Part shown: positions 17,758 through 26,189 of the stretch, piece after piece | Numbering within the stretch: position 1 is the first letter of the stretch | Layout: each line of letters opens with the position of its first letter | Source: Pontibacter sp. HSC-36F09 | GTDB taxonomy: Bacteria; Bacteroidota; Bacteroidia; Cytophagales; Hymenobacteraceae | Assembly (NCBI RefSeq): GCF_024171605.1 | Contig: NZ_JALKAA010000001.1 | Span: 1,054,001-1,118,000 of the forward strand | Direction: 5' to 3' | DNA length: 64,000 bases | The notes under the pieces: model-generated | Database searches by the model: none | Told to the model about the DNA's origin: nothing | Seen by the model: only the letters and a program-made list of their open reading frames with translations | Position numbers and translations under genes: made by a program

Positions 17758-17788
17758 ATAACTTGTTAGTGATGCTATAAGGTGCGTA

Positions 17789-20700
17789 TTAGTTACTCAT
17801 ATGCTGGAAATACTCATTTACCTTCTGCTTGTAATAGGGCGTAAGGGCCGGTGGTACGGTCTGCAGTAATTCCGTTTGTTTTTCTTTCGTTCTTAAATAC
17901 TTTTCAAATGACGGCGGAACTCGTCTGGCGACAGCCTGTGCGCTTTTAGCCTCACGTTTGTTGTCCAATTCCCGCTCCTTCATAGACTTCTCAGCCTCCA
18001 GCAATCGGGTAAGAATTTCGCGCTGTCGCATGATGGTCTGGTCAGTCAAACGTTTATTAACGAGATCAGTCTCGCTTTGTTCCATCATCTTGGTGATATT
18101 TCCTAAGTCACTGTTGCCGCCCTTTTCGCCAGGTTTCTGTCCCTGCTTTTCCATTTCCTTCAAAGCATTGCGCAGAGCCTCCTGCTCCGCAGCTAATTTA
18201 GCTAATTCTTCAGACAGTGCCTTGCCTGACTTGCCACCTTTTTTCAATTCGTCGATTTTTTTGTTCAAAGCGTCCTGCATCTGACCAAAATCGCCTGGCT
18301 GTGGCTTACTTCCTTTCTGTTTGCTGGCCATATTGCCCTGCATTTGCTGCATGGCCTGCTGCATCTGCTTAAGCGCGTCGTTCAGCATCAGGGCCAGGTT
18401 GTTCATAGATGTCATAGCCAGTTGTTGTTGGGCGGTGGCTCGGCCCACGTTGCGGTCGCGCAGATCTTTCATGCTGTTGTCCATACTCTGGTTCATCTGG
18501 GCCACCTCACGGGTTACAAACGACTCCAGCTGAAATACCTTCTTGGCTAGGGCAAAAAGGCTATCCTCAATTACTTTGGCGTTGTCGCGGAGCGAGAGCT
18601 GTTGCTGCGAAAGCGAAATAAAGCGAGGATCGCTTTGGTTAACGCCTCGGAAAGATTTCATCAAACCCTCTTGGTCAAAAGAAAGCTTGATCAGGTTTTC
18701 CAGAATGTCGCGCAGGTTGTCGAGGTTCTGTTCCATACCCTGCATGCTCATGCTGTTCTGCATTTGTTCCATTTGCTGGGCCATCTGCTTCATCTTTTCC
18801 CCTGCCTTCTGCTGCGACTCGCTCGCTTTTTTGTTCTGGTTCTTATCAAGCTGCTGTTGCCCCTGCTCCATGTCCTGCTCAATCTGCTGCTTTTCCTGCT
18901 GCATTTGCTGCTCGTCCATCTGGTTTGGGTTCTGGAGCTTGTCGTTGAGCTCTTTCAGGTCCTTCATGTCCTGCTTTAGCTGCTCAAACTCTTTCTGTAT
19001 ACCTTCCTGCTCCTGCTGCAGCTGCTTGTTGTCTGCCTGTTTCTGAGCAGTTTTGTCGGACAACTCTTCCTGTTCTTTGGCCATCTCCTCCAGTTTGTTG
19101 GTGATATTGTCGAGCTTTTGCTCAAACTGAAGCTGTTTGAATAACTCCAGTGCCCTTTCGAGTTCACGCTCCATGTTGCGCTCGCGGTTATCAAGTTTGC
19201 TCAACAGTTTCTGTAGTTCAGAATCTTTCGGGCTTTGCTCCTGCAGTAACTTTTCAAGCTCCTCGTACAGCTTTTTGGTTTCTTCGTCTAGTAGGCTATC
19301 CATCAATTTCTTCAGCTCCTGTGCTTTTTCGGCCAGCTGCTTGTCCTGTTCCGAGAGCATATTCTGCTTCTTGTTGAGCTCATCAAAAAGCTCTTTCATA
19401 GAGGAGATATCCTGCTCCAGTTGCTTGCGCTTCTCGGCCAGGTCCTCCAGTTGCTTTTTGTCCTGCCAGTTCAGATCACGTTTGGTCTTCATCTTCTCTT
19501 CCGACTGGGCGAGCTCCTCTTTCAGCTTGGTGCTTCTCTCCAACGATTTGCTCAGCTGGCTCTCCACCGACTGTGCATTGCTGATCAGTTCCTTTTCAAG
19601 GTCCTGACGACTTGGCACGCGCAGTTCAAAGGAACGCGTGCGTGCGCTTTTAGGCCCCTTCAGTCCGTCGTTGTCCCATACCTGCACAAAGTACTCGAGC
19701 TTGTCGCCGGGACTGAGCTGCAAGCCGGCTGTGTTCCACTGGTGGTAATAGGTTTGGTTGAGTTGCTGCCGGTTCAGTCCGATCGGCACGCTCTTATACC
19801 TGGCTTGAGGGTTTTTATCGTTAGTTACTTTATAGTTCAGCACCAATCGAGTCAGGCCATAGTCGTCTGAAATTTCGCCGGCCAGCACCACAAAGCGGTA
19901 AAGCGCAGAATCGTGGTACTGTTCCAATGTGATCTGCGGATGACGGTCAGGTATAGTGGTGATCTGGTAATTGATCTCTTCCTTGTTGGTGCTATGCGCG
20001 TTTCGCAGGTTTACCCCATAATTCTGGCTTTCGGTAAACTGCTTGCTGGCTGTGAATAAGTTTGCCTTAGATTTAGCTACAAGCGTTTCAGAGGGGTTTT
20101 CTAATTTGATTTCAACACGCTCCGTTTCGGTGGCATCGAAGTTCCAGGTGATAATGCTACCGGCAGGTATAGTGGCGTTGCCAGTGTTTTGTATAAGCTC
20201 AGGCTTGCGCTTCAGGTAGGCGGGGTAAGCCACCTCCATATGGAAGTTCTTTAAGTTTGGCCGGGAGAGCAGGTGCAGGTTGTAGTCGCCAGACATAAAG
20301 CCTGAGCCTTCCAGTTGGAACTCCACCGGGCGCTGCAGTTGCTTGAAGGTATAGGTATAGCCATCGCCGCTCTTCTGCAGCCGCTGGCGTCTGCCGTTGT
20401 AGTGAATGTATACCTCGCTAGGTATAGTCTTTCCCTCCAGCTCCACTTTAAGCTCGAAGTCTTCTCCTCTGTAAGTTTGGAGCGACTCATTCTCCACCAC
20501 AAACCGGAAAGGAGCCAGTGGGGTATAGTGCTTCTTATAATTGATGATACGCTCTGTGCCCTGTACAAAAATGGTAGGGTATAGCAAAGCGATCAGGAGC
20601 ATCACAACTGCAGGAAGCGCAATGTACTTGAGAAGCGGTTTGTTCTCGCGATAGGTAATAGCTTCTTCAAAAGGATAGTTGACAAGTTGGGATGAGCGTT

Positions 20701-21097
20701 GGGCTATACTGGCGGCAATCAGCTCATTGGTCCTGTCAAGGTCTTTAAGCTGAATGGCATTCAGTAGTTTATCCTTTATTTCGGGATAATGGTCTCCTAC
20801 TCTGGCGGCGGCCTGTTCGTTGGAAAGTAGTTTCCGGAGGTTGGTTAAGGCTGAAAGCGGAGGAATGATCCAGCGAACGAATGCGTAAACAGTGAGGGCG
20901 ACGAAAGAGAACAGCAGAAAGGCCCGCACAAACACCGGGAAGTAAAAGATGTACTCCAGCAAACTGTACACAATGTAGATGGACATCAGCAGGCCTATGG
21001 CGAAAATGCTCCCCCGCAACAATAAGTTGAGGTAAAACTTTTTCTTAAAGGCCTGCAGCTGCTGTAACAGCTTGTCCATCGCATCGTGCTGATTCAT
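17789..21097 (-). CDS. DUF4175 family membrane protein with long coiled coil
   Basis: 1102 residues. Two membrane helices near the N-terminus (about 22-45 and 50-75) and a third near 155-175 are followed by an extracytoplasmic beta-rich part (about 190-510), then a very long Gln/Glu/Lys coiled coil (about 515-830, with segments such as QLQQEQEGIQKEFEQLKQDM) and a second helical segment to the end (MQQAMQQMQGN region near 925). The layout matches the DUF4175 family, which resembles the alphaproteobacterial TIGR02302 proteins; function unknown, probably envelope-associated. First gene of the five-gene mnmG block; the next gene starts 31 bases downstream. Confidence 0.9.
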   Translation of the reverse strand: MNQHDAMDKLLQQLQAFKKKFYLNLLLRGSIFAIGLLMSIYIVYSLLEYIFYFPVFVRAFLLFSFVALTVYAFVRWIIPPLSALTNLRKLLSNEQAAARVGDHYPEIKDKLLNAIQLKDLDRTNELIAASIAQRSSQLVNYPFEEAITYRENKPLLKYIALPAVVMLLIALLYPTIFVQGTERIINYKKHYTPLAPFRFVVENESLQTYRGEDFELKVELEGKTIPSEVYIHYNGRRQRLQKSGDGYTYTFKQLQRPVEFQLEGSGFMSGDYNLHLLSRPNLKNFHMEVAYPAYLKRKPELIQNTGNATIPAGSIITWNFDATETERVEIKLENPSETLVAKSKANLFTASKQFTESQNYGVNLRNAHSTNKEEINYQITTIPDRHPQITLEQYHDSALYRFVVLAGEISDDYGLTRLVLNYKVTNDKNPQARYKSVPIGLNRQQLNQTYYHQWNTAGLQLSPGDKLEYFVQVWDNDGLKGPKSARTRSFELRVPSRQDLEKELISNAQSVESQLSKSLERSTKLKEELAQSEEKMKTKRDLNWQDKKQLEDLAEKRKQLEQDISSMKELFDELNKKQNMLSEQDKQLAEKAQELKKLMDSLLDEETKKLYEELEKLLQEQSPKDSELQKLLSKLDNRERNMERELERALELFKQLQFEQKLDNITNKLEEMAKEQEELSDKTAQKQADNKQLQQEQEGIQKEFEQLKQDMKDLKELNDKLQNPNQMDEQQMQQEKQQIEQDMEQGQQQLDKNQNKKASESQQKAGEKMKQMAQQMEQMQNSMSMQGMEQNLDNLRDILENLIKLSFDQEGLMKSFRGVNQSDPRFISLSQQQLSLRDNAKVIEDSLFALAKKVFQLESFVTREVAQMNQSMDNSMKDLRDRNVGRATAQQQLAMTSMNNLALMLNDALKQMQQAMQQMQGNMASKQKGSKPQPGDFGQMQDALNKKIDELKKGGKSGKALSEELAKLAAEQEALRNALKEMEKQGQKPGEKGGNSDLGNITKMMEQSETDLVNKRLTDQTIMRQREILTRLLEAEKSMKERELDNKREAKSAQAVARRVPPSFEKYLRTKEKQTELLQTVPPALTPYYKQKVNEYFQHMSN

Positions 21098-21254
21098 CTG
21101 CCTGATTCTTTATACGTGACTAACCTATGCTTACAGCTAATGATTAACCTGAGAGGTATAAGTCGTTAAACTATAGAAATTTAAGAGAATCTCCTATTGC
21201 CTCTATTATTAAACTGACGACAAGGTCGATTTAGTATACGTATAGGATGTTGTA

Positions 21255-22016
21255 CTATATAATATCCAATAAAACCGGGCAGTGATCAGAGTGTTTGGCC
21301 TCCGGCAAGATGGCTGCCCGTTGCATACGGTCCTGCAGATTGCCCGTCACCATGTTGTAATCGATACGCCAGCCCAGGTTCTTGGCTCGTGCCCCTGCCC
21401 TGTAGCTCCACCAACTGTAGTTATGCGGCTCCTTGTTAAAGTGGCGGAAGCTGTCCACAAAGCCACTCTCAATAAATTGCGTCATCCAGTTACGCTCTTC
21501 AGGTAAAAAGCCGGAGCTATTGGCATTCGATTTCGGGTTATGGATGTCGATCGCTTGGTGACAGATGTTGTAGTCGCCGCTGATCACCATACCTGGCAGC
21601 GTTTGCTTCAGGTCACCGATATACCCATTGAAGTCGTCGAGCCATTGCATTTTAAAACCCTGCCGCTCATCACCACTCGATCCGGAAGGCATGTATACGC
21701 TCATCACCGAATAATCGTCGTAGTCTGCCCGAATCACACGGCCCTCATTGTCATAACATTCCATGCCGCAACCTATTTCCACATGCTTCGGCTTCTCCTT
21801 GCTGAGGATGGCCACCCCGCTATACCCCTTTTTCACAGCTGGATGCAGGTATACGTTATAACCCATGTCCTCGAATATGGCACGATCAAACTTGTCTTCG
21901 CAGGCTTTTATCTCCTGCAGGCAAAGTACATCCGGGTTAGCAGCTTTTACCCAATCCTGAAATCCTTTGGAAATAGCTGCACGAATGCCGTTTACGTTAT
22001 ATGTAATAATCTTCAT
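21255..22016 (-). CDS. xth: Exodeoxyribonuclease III
   Basis: 253-residue AP endonuclease/3'-5' exonuclease of base excision repair. Catalytic blocks are clear: YNVNGIRAA near 5-13, CLQEIKA near 34-40, SVYMPSG near 105-111, GDYNICHQAIDIHNPKSN near 145-162, the WWSYRAGARAKNLGWRIDY block near 203-221 and the terminal SDHCPVLLDI containing the catalytic His. The ATG at 22016 (MKIITYNVNG) is the family start; an in-frame ATG at 22049 would add 11 atypical residues. Monocistronic by spacing. Confidence 0.95.
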   Translation of the reverse strand: MKIITYNVNGIRAAISKGFQDWVKAANPDVLCLQEIKACEDKFDRAIFEDMGYNVYLHPAVKKGYSGVAILSKEKPKHVEIGCGMECYDNEGRVIRADYDDYSVMSVYMPSGSSGDERQGFKMQWLDDFNGYIGDLKQTLPGMVISGDYNICHQAIDIHNPKSNANSSGFLPEERNWMTQFIESGFVDSFRHFNKEPHNYSWWSYRAGARAKNLGWRIDYNMVTGNLQDRMQRAAILPEAKHSDHCPVLLDII

Positions 22017-22113
22017 ACGTACTGTTTCACAACCATGCAATGGCAGCATGCCTATCCTTTAACTATAAGGAGAAACATGCTGCAGGCATAGGTTTAATAA
22101 TTTTTTTGAGTTG

Positions 22114-22464
22114 TTAAATTTCGTCAGCTCTGTCAAAGTACTCCAGGATGTGCCACTTCAGCATTCGTTCCTGCTCTTTCAGATTGGTGAAAGGTATAGG
22201 TTTAGCAGAGCGGTAATGGGGCCAACCTTCTTCGTCGACCCGTTCTAATTCGTAGAAACCCGACAGACTGAATACCTTGCAGGTAGCAATGTGCATCAGG
22301 TCCTGTTTTTCTTCTTTTGTAAATTCCGAGATGCCCCTGCCCAGTTCCTGTATACCTATCAGAAAAAGGATTGCATTCAAGTCAGGCTTCTTCCCGAAAG
22401 TCTTCATCATAGAAGCCCGCAGATTGGTCCATCTGTGCTCCAGGTTAGATGATTCGTCGGCCAT
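22114..22464 (-). CDS. Conserved hypothetical protein
   Basis: 116 residues, no signal peptide or membrane helix. Mixed alpha-helical composition; conserved-looking segments include AILFLIGIQELGRG near 31-44 and CKVFSLSGFYELERVDEEGWPHY near 62-84. I recognise it only as a small Bacteroidota protein of unknown function. It lies between exodeoxyribonuclease III and the carboxymuconolactone decarboxylase-like gene on the same strand but separated from both by about 100 bases. Confidence 0.72.
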   Translation of the reverse strand: MADESSNLEHRWTNLRASMMKTFGKKPDLNAILFLIGIQELGRGISEFTKEEKQDLMHIATCKVFSLSGFYELERVDEEGWPHYRSAKPIPFTNLKEQERMLKWHILEYFDRADEI

Positions 22465-22570
22465 ATCAGTTAATTGTTAAATGGCTGGATTGTTTAATTG
22501 TTGATCTCAATAGCGTAAGAATAACGAAGAGCAGCAACAAGTGAACAGCCCAGCATTTGGAAAACTTTAT

Positions 22571-22924
22571 TTACGAAGCGCTTTGCTGGGCCTTAAGTTC
22601 CTCCCAGTACTCGACTGCGCGGCGGAAGTGCGGGATCACGATAGAACCTCCTACTAAGTTGGCTATAGAAAACACCTCAAACACCTGCTCATCCGAAACG
22701 CCTTCGTCGAAGCATTTGCCCAGATGATACTTAATGCAATCGTCGCAACGGAGCACCATAGAGGCCACCAAGCCGAGCATTTCCTTGGTTTTTACATCAA
22801 GGGCACCGTCCGCGTAGGTGTTGGTGTCGAGGTTAAAGAAGCGCTTAATTACTTTATTATCGTAAGACATGATGCGATCGTTCATGCGCGTACGGTATTC
22901 GTTGAATTCTTCTATCTGACTCAT
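22571..22924 (-). CDS. Carboxymuconolactone decarboxylase family protein
   Basis: 117 residues of the CMD/AhpD-like fold. The active-site CxxC with downstream His is present: LRCDDCIKYHL with C60, C63 and H67, followed by the family helix GVSDEQVFEVFSIANLVGG. Proteins with this motif are usually peroxidase-like thiol proteins rather than true decarboxylases, so an antioxidant or thiol-redox role is likely. Cytoplasmic. Diverges from comF. Confidence 0.9.
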   Translation of the reverse strand: MSQIEEFNEYRTRMNDRIMSYDNKVIKRFFNLDTNTYADGALDVKTKEMLGLVASMVLRCDDCIKYHLGKCFDEGVSDEQVFEVFSIANLVGGSIVIPHFRRAVEYWEELKAQQSAS

Positions 22925-23019
22925 TGTTGTGTGTGCTGTGACTGTTTTATGCTTTTAAAAGTATAACAGATAAAGTTAATTGAAATTATCAAGAATACCT
23001 TAACTACACCAGCCCTGCT

Positions 23020-23706
23020 ATGTTTCAGGATTTTCTGTCCCTGCTTTTCCCCGAAATTTGCCATGCGTGCGACCAGACACTGGCCCGAGGAGAACGCTAT
23101 ATCTGCACCGAGTGCAACGTGAAACTACCTTATACCGACCTACATTTGCATGGAGCTACCGAATTGAACTACCTACAACAGCGTTTCTGGGGGAAGGCGC
23201 CGGTCAGGTTCGCGTTTTCTTATCTGCATTTCAGATCCAAGGGGCGAGTGCAGCGTGTACTTCACAAGCTTAAATATAAAGGAGCACAGGAACTCGGGGA
23301 GCACTTGGGCAGGCTGTACGGTACACTGTTGGCTGAACATGGGTATGCAGCACATTTCGATCTGGTTATACCTGTGCCGCTACACCGATTGAAACTCCGG
23401 CGCCGTGGCTACAACCAGTCTGATGGTTTTGCCAAAGGTTTAGCAGAAGCACTGCAAATAGCATGGAGTAGCAAAGTGCTTGAGCGCGTGATTGACACCG
23501 ACACCCAGACGAAGAAAAGCCGCCTCGACCGCTGGCAGAATGTGGAACAGGTATTCGTAGTGAAGCAGGCGGAGGAAGTAAGTGGCAAGCGTGTGCTTTT
23601 GGTTGATGACGTATTAACAACCGGTGCGACACTGGAAGCCTGCGCCCACGCATTGTTGCAGAGTGGCTGCAGCGAAGTTAGTGTGACCACTATTGCGGCG
23701 GCCTAG
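23020..23706 (+). CDS. comF: ComF family protein (phosphoribosyltransferase-like)
   Basis: 228 residues. An N-terminal four-cysteine zinc finger (C14, C17, C29, C32) precedes a type I phosphoribosyltransferase fold whose PRPP loop is VLLVDDVLTTGATLEA at 192-207, with RGYNQSDGFAKGLA near 128-141. Known family role: ComF is needed for DNA import across the cytoplasmic membrane in natural transformation, though many genomes keep it with other roles. No other competence gene is in this window. Ends at a terminator shared with gldJ. Confidence 0.92.
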   Translation: MFQDFLSLLFPEICHACDQTLARGERYICTECNVKLPYTDLHLHGATELNYLQQRFWGKAPVRFAFSYLHFRSKGRVQRVLHKLKYKGAQELGEHLGRLYGTLLAEHGYAAHFDLVIPVPLHRLKLRRRGYNQSDGFAKGLAEALQIAWSSKVLERVIDTDTQTKKSRLDRWQNVEQVFVVKQAEEVSGKRVLLVDDVLTTGATLEACAHALLQSGCSEVSVTTIAAA

Positions 23707-23717
23707 GTATAAATGCA

Positions 23718-23746
23718 AAAAGCCCGGGTAAATCCCGGGCTCTTTA
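23718..23746. terminator. Bidirectional terminator between comF and gldJ
   Basis: AGCCCGGG (23721-23728) and CCCGGGCT (23734-23741) with a five-base loop, flanked by A-rich and T-rich sequence. Lies between convergent genes. Confidence 0.8.
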
Positions 23747-23770
23747 AAATATAGTATTAACTGTTAGTTC

Positions 23771-25006
23771 TTATCTGTTAGATCCAGCGTTAATCATCGC
23801 GCAACGGAAACCGATTGTTGCTGTAGATGAATCCTGCGCCATGAATCTTCTGGTGCCTGGAGATAGCCAGTAAGCTACATCTTTCCATGAACCTCCTTTG
23901 AAAACGCGTACTTCGTTGCTGATCAGGGAATGGAAACCTTCTGCTGTGTCATAGTTTTCAGCTTCATCTTGATAGCCGTCTCTGCGGAATGGGTTCAGAT
24001 CTTCTACATCCTGGAATGAAAGTGGGCGGTAAACGTCCTGCACCCATTCGTTCACGTTACCAGCCATGTTGTACAGACCGAAGTCGTTTGGCGGATAAGC
24101 GTAGATGTAGTCCGTAATCATGGCACCATCGTTGAGTGAGCCAGCTACACCGGCATAGTCACCACGGCCGCGCTTGAAGTTCGCCAGGAACTGGCCCATT
24201 TTTTTGCCGTGTGGGTTACGTAGCTGGTGGCCATCCCAAGGGTATAGTCTTCTGTTGTTCTGGTTTTCGTCTTCGTTGTACTGCGTACCGATCAAAGCCT
24301 GGGCAGCGTACTCCCACTCAGCCTCTGTTGGGAGACGGTAGTTCGGCAACACATAGCCAGACTCGATGGAAAGAGCAGTTGCTTCGGTTGCTTCCTCTGT
24401 ACGGTTTCTTCCGAAAAGACCTCTTTTCTTTGTATCACCAGTTGTTGCTTCTTTGGCCAGGTTCTCGTTCACCTTAGCCGTACGCCAGGTGCAGTAGTCG
24501 TTGGCCTGTAGCCAGCTCACACCTACCACCGGGAAGAAACGGAAACCAGGGTAACGCAGGTAATACGTTACATAAGGGTCGTTGAAAGAAAGCTGACGGG
24601 ACCATACAGTCGTGTCCGGAAGAGCAGCTACGTATACCTCAGGTATAGAGTCACGCTTCAGGTAGTGCAGGTACTCCAGCCAGTGGATGTTAGCCACCTC
24701 AGTTTCGTCCATGTAAAAAGAAGCTACCGTTACCGTGCGCTCGATATTGTCGCGGGTCATGGCGATGTCCTCCTCCATAGAGCCCAGCGTGGTACGGCCA
24801 CCTTCAATAAATACAAGACCCGGTGCCTGAGGGAAATCCTCGTAATCGTTTACCTGAAACGCAGTTTCGTCCTCGTTGTATTCAATACCCGTGGCCGAGC
24901 TGTAATCGCCTGGGTCAGTGCTAGTTGGATAGCCGCCACCTTTGCCACATGATGCAAGGAGAGCCCCTCCTACTACAACGGCAGATACATACTTAATAAG
25001 CTTCAT
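23771..25006 (-). CDS. gldJ: Gliding motility / T9SS lipoprotein GldJ-like (SUMF1 fold)
   Basis: 411-residue lipoprotein: signal peptide with lipobox LASC (C20), then the formylglycine-generating-enzyme (FGE-sulfatase) fold seen in GldJ and GldK. GldJ rather than GldK is suggested by the SSATGIEYN opening, GLVFIEGGRTTLGS near 64-77, SFYMDETEV followed by WLEYLHYLKR, PDTTVWSRQL, LRYPGF...PVVGVSWLQA and the KGGSWKDVAYW...GFRCAM ending. Known role: GldJ is an outer-membrane-associated component needed for gliding and type IX secretion in Flavobacterium. The preceding gene on the same strand is PorP/SprF, 63 bases away, forming a T9SS gene pair. Confidence 0.82.
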   Translation of the reverse strand: MKLIKYVSAVVVGGALLASCGKGGGYPTSTDPGDYSSATGIEYNEDETAFQVNDYEDFPQAPGLVFIEGGRTTLGSMEEDIAMTRDNIERTVTVASFYMDETEVANIHWLEYLHYLKRDSIPEVYVAALPDTTVWSRQLSFNDPYVTYYLRYPGFRFFPVVGVSWLQANDYCTWRTAKVNENLAKEATTGDTKKRGLFGRNRTEEATEATALSIESGYVLPNYRLPTEAEWEYAAQALIGTQYNEDENQNNRRLYPWDGHQLRNPHGKKMGQFLANFKRGRGDYAGVAGSLNDGAMITDYIYAYPPNDFGLYNMAGNVNEWVQDVYRPLSFQDVEDLNPFRRDGYQDEAENYDTAEGFHSLISNEVRVFKGGSWKDVAYWLSPGTRRFMAQDSSTATIGFRCAMINAGSNR

Positions 25007-25069
25007 AGATTAGGACCTACTAATGATAAGGTTCTTTTAATGTAATTTAACGTGCAATTATAACTAAAT

Positions 25070-26083
25070 TCAGAATGCCGGACAAACAATGTTATGGTTT
25101 ATTTTGGACGATCGACGGCCTGTGAACAAATTATTTAAGTTAAGTTGTTCAAAAACGAGCGAAATTTCATTCGCCCCTCCCGCCTGCCTGCCAAAACCCT
25201 TCACTCCCACGTCGTGGCTGAAGCCGATGCGGAGCCTGTTGAGGCTTACACCTGTGATCACGCCTAAGCTCTGATCCTGCTCGGCACCCGTTACAGGGAC
25301 TCCTTTATATATTACTCCTAACGCCAAAGGCGAATAGATAGTATACAGGGCTAAATCAACACGGCTAAAATTTTGCTGATGGGTAAGATTCAGGGCCGGG
25401 CTTACGCTAAACTCGGCATTGCTGCGCACAAGGCCAGTGCTAAGATAAAACTTATACCCGGCATTTGCTACAAACCGCAGGGGCAGACGAGTCGTCTCAT
25501 CAAAGCCATAGTTTGGCTGGTTGAGGTGCGATACGTTGAGCCCTGCCCAGAAATTGTTATTGTACAAGATGCTCCCCACGGCAAAGCTTACATAATTAGT
25601 AGGATCGAACCGGCCGGCCTCGGCTGAAGTGAGGGCAGTTTGGCCGTAGTCAGAGAGCTGGTCGCCAAACACCAGGTTATCGTAATTGACACGTAGCGAG
25701 GCAACAGTGGTTTGTAGGCCGGCAGCGAGAGCCAGGTTTTCGGTGAGGCGGGTGTGGTAGGCGTAGGCCAGGGCGGCCTGCAGTTTTTGTAATCCGCCAA
25801 TACCGGCGCGGTCTTGCTGCAGTACCATCCCAATTGCACTTTTGGTGCCCTCAAAACGATAGTCGGCTGAGAGCTGATTGGTGATGAAGGATCCGTTGAG
25901 CGAAGGCCACTGGTTGCGGTGGGCAATGGCCACACTCCAGTCGCGGCCCAGTCCGCTAAAGGCAGGATTCAGGTATAGCCGGTTGGCGTACTGTTGCGTA
26001 AAATGCGCATCTTGCCCTGTTGCTTGCAGGCCGCAGAGGCAAATCATCAGGCAAAAAAGTAATTTTGTGAGGCCTATACGCAT
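25070..26083 (-). CDS. PorP/SprF family type IX secretion membrane protein
   Basis: 337 residues with a cleavable signal peptide (about 1-23, ending CGLQATGQ), then QDAHFTQQYANRLYLNPAFSG, the hallmark start of PorP/SprF proteins, and a series of amphipathic beta strands forming an outer-membrane barrel. These proteins help type IX secretion deliver and anchor cargo at the surface, often with dedicated partners. It lies directly upstream of gldJ and probably shares its transcript. Confidence 0.93.
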   Translation of the reverse strand: MRIGLTKLLFCLMICLCGLQATGQDAHFTQQYANRLYLNPAFSGLGRDWSVAIAHRNQWPSLNGSFITNQLSADYRFEGTKSAIGMVLQQDRAGIGGLQKLQAALAYAYHTRLTENLALAAGLQTTVASLRVNYDNLVFGDQLSDYGQTALTSAEAGRFDPTNYVSFAVGSILYNNNFWAGLNVSHLNQPNYGFDETTRLPLRFVANAGYKFYLSTGLVRSNAEFSVSPALNLTHQQNFSRVDLALYTIYSPLALGVIYKGVPVTGAEQDQSLGVITGVSLNRLRIGFSHDVGVKGFGRQAGGANEISLVFEQLNLNNLFTGRRSSKINHNIVCPAF

Positions 26084-26189
26084 ACTTTCAGTACTCCTGA
26101 ACGGTTATTGCTACAGAGCTTGTATAATTTCTGCATGGTTTTCGCTATAAAATTATATAGCTTAGCTTTTACTAAACGCAACCACCTAT

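Noticed and set aside
17958..19607. Ser/Cys/Phe-rich plus-strand frames
   Set aside because: Antisense of the Gln/Glu/Lys coiled coil of the DUF4175 protein.
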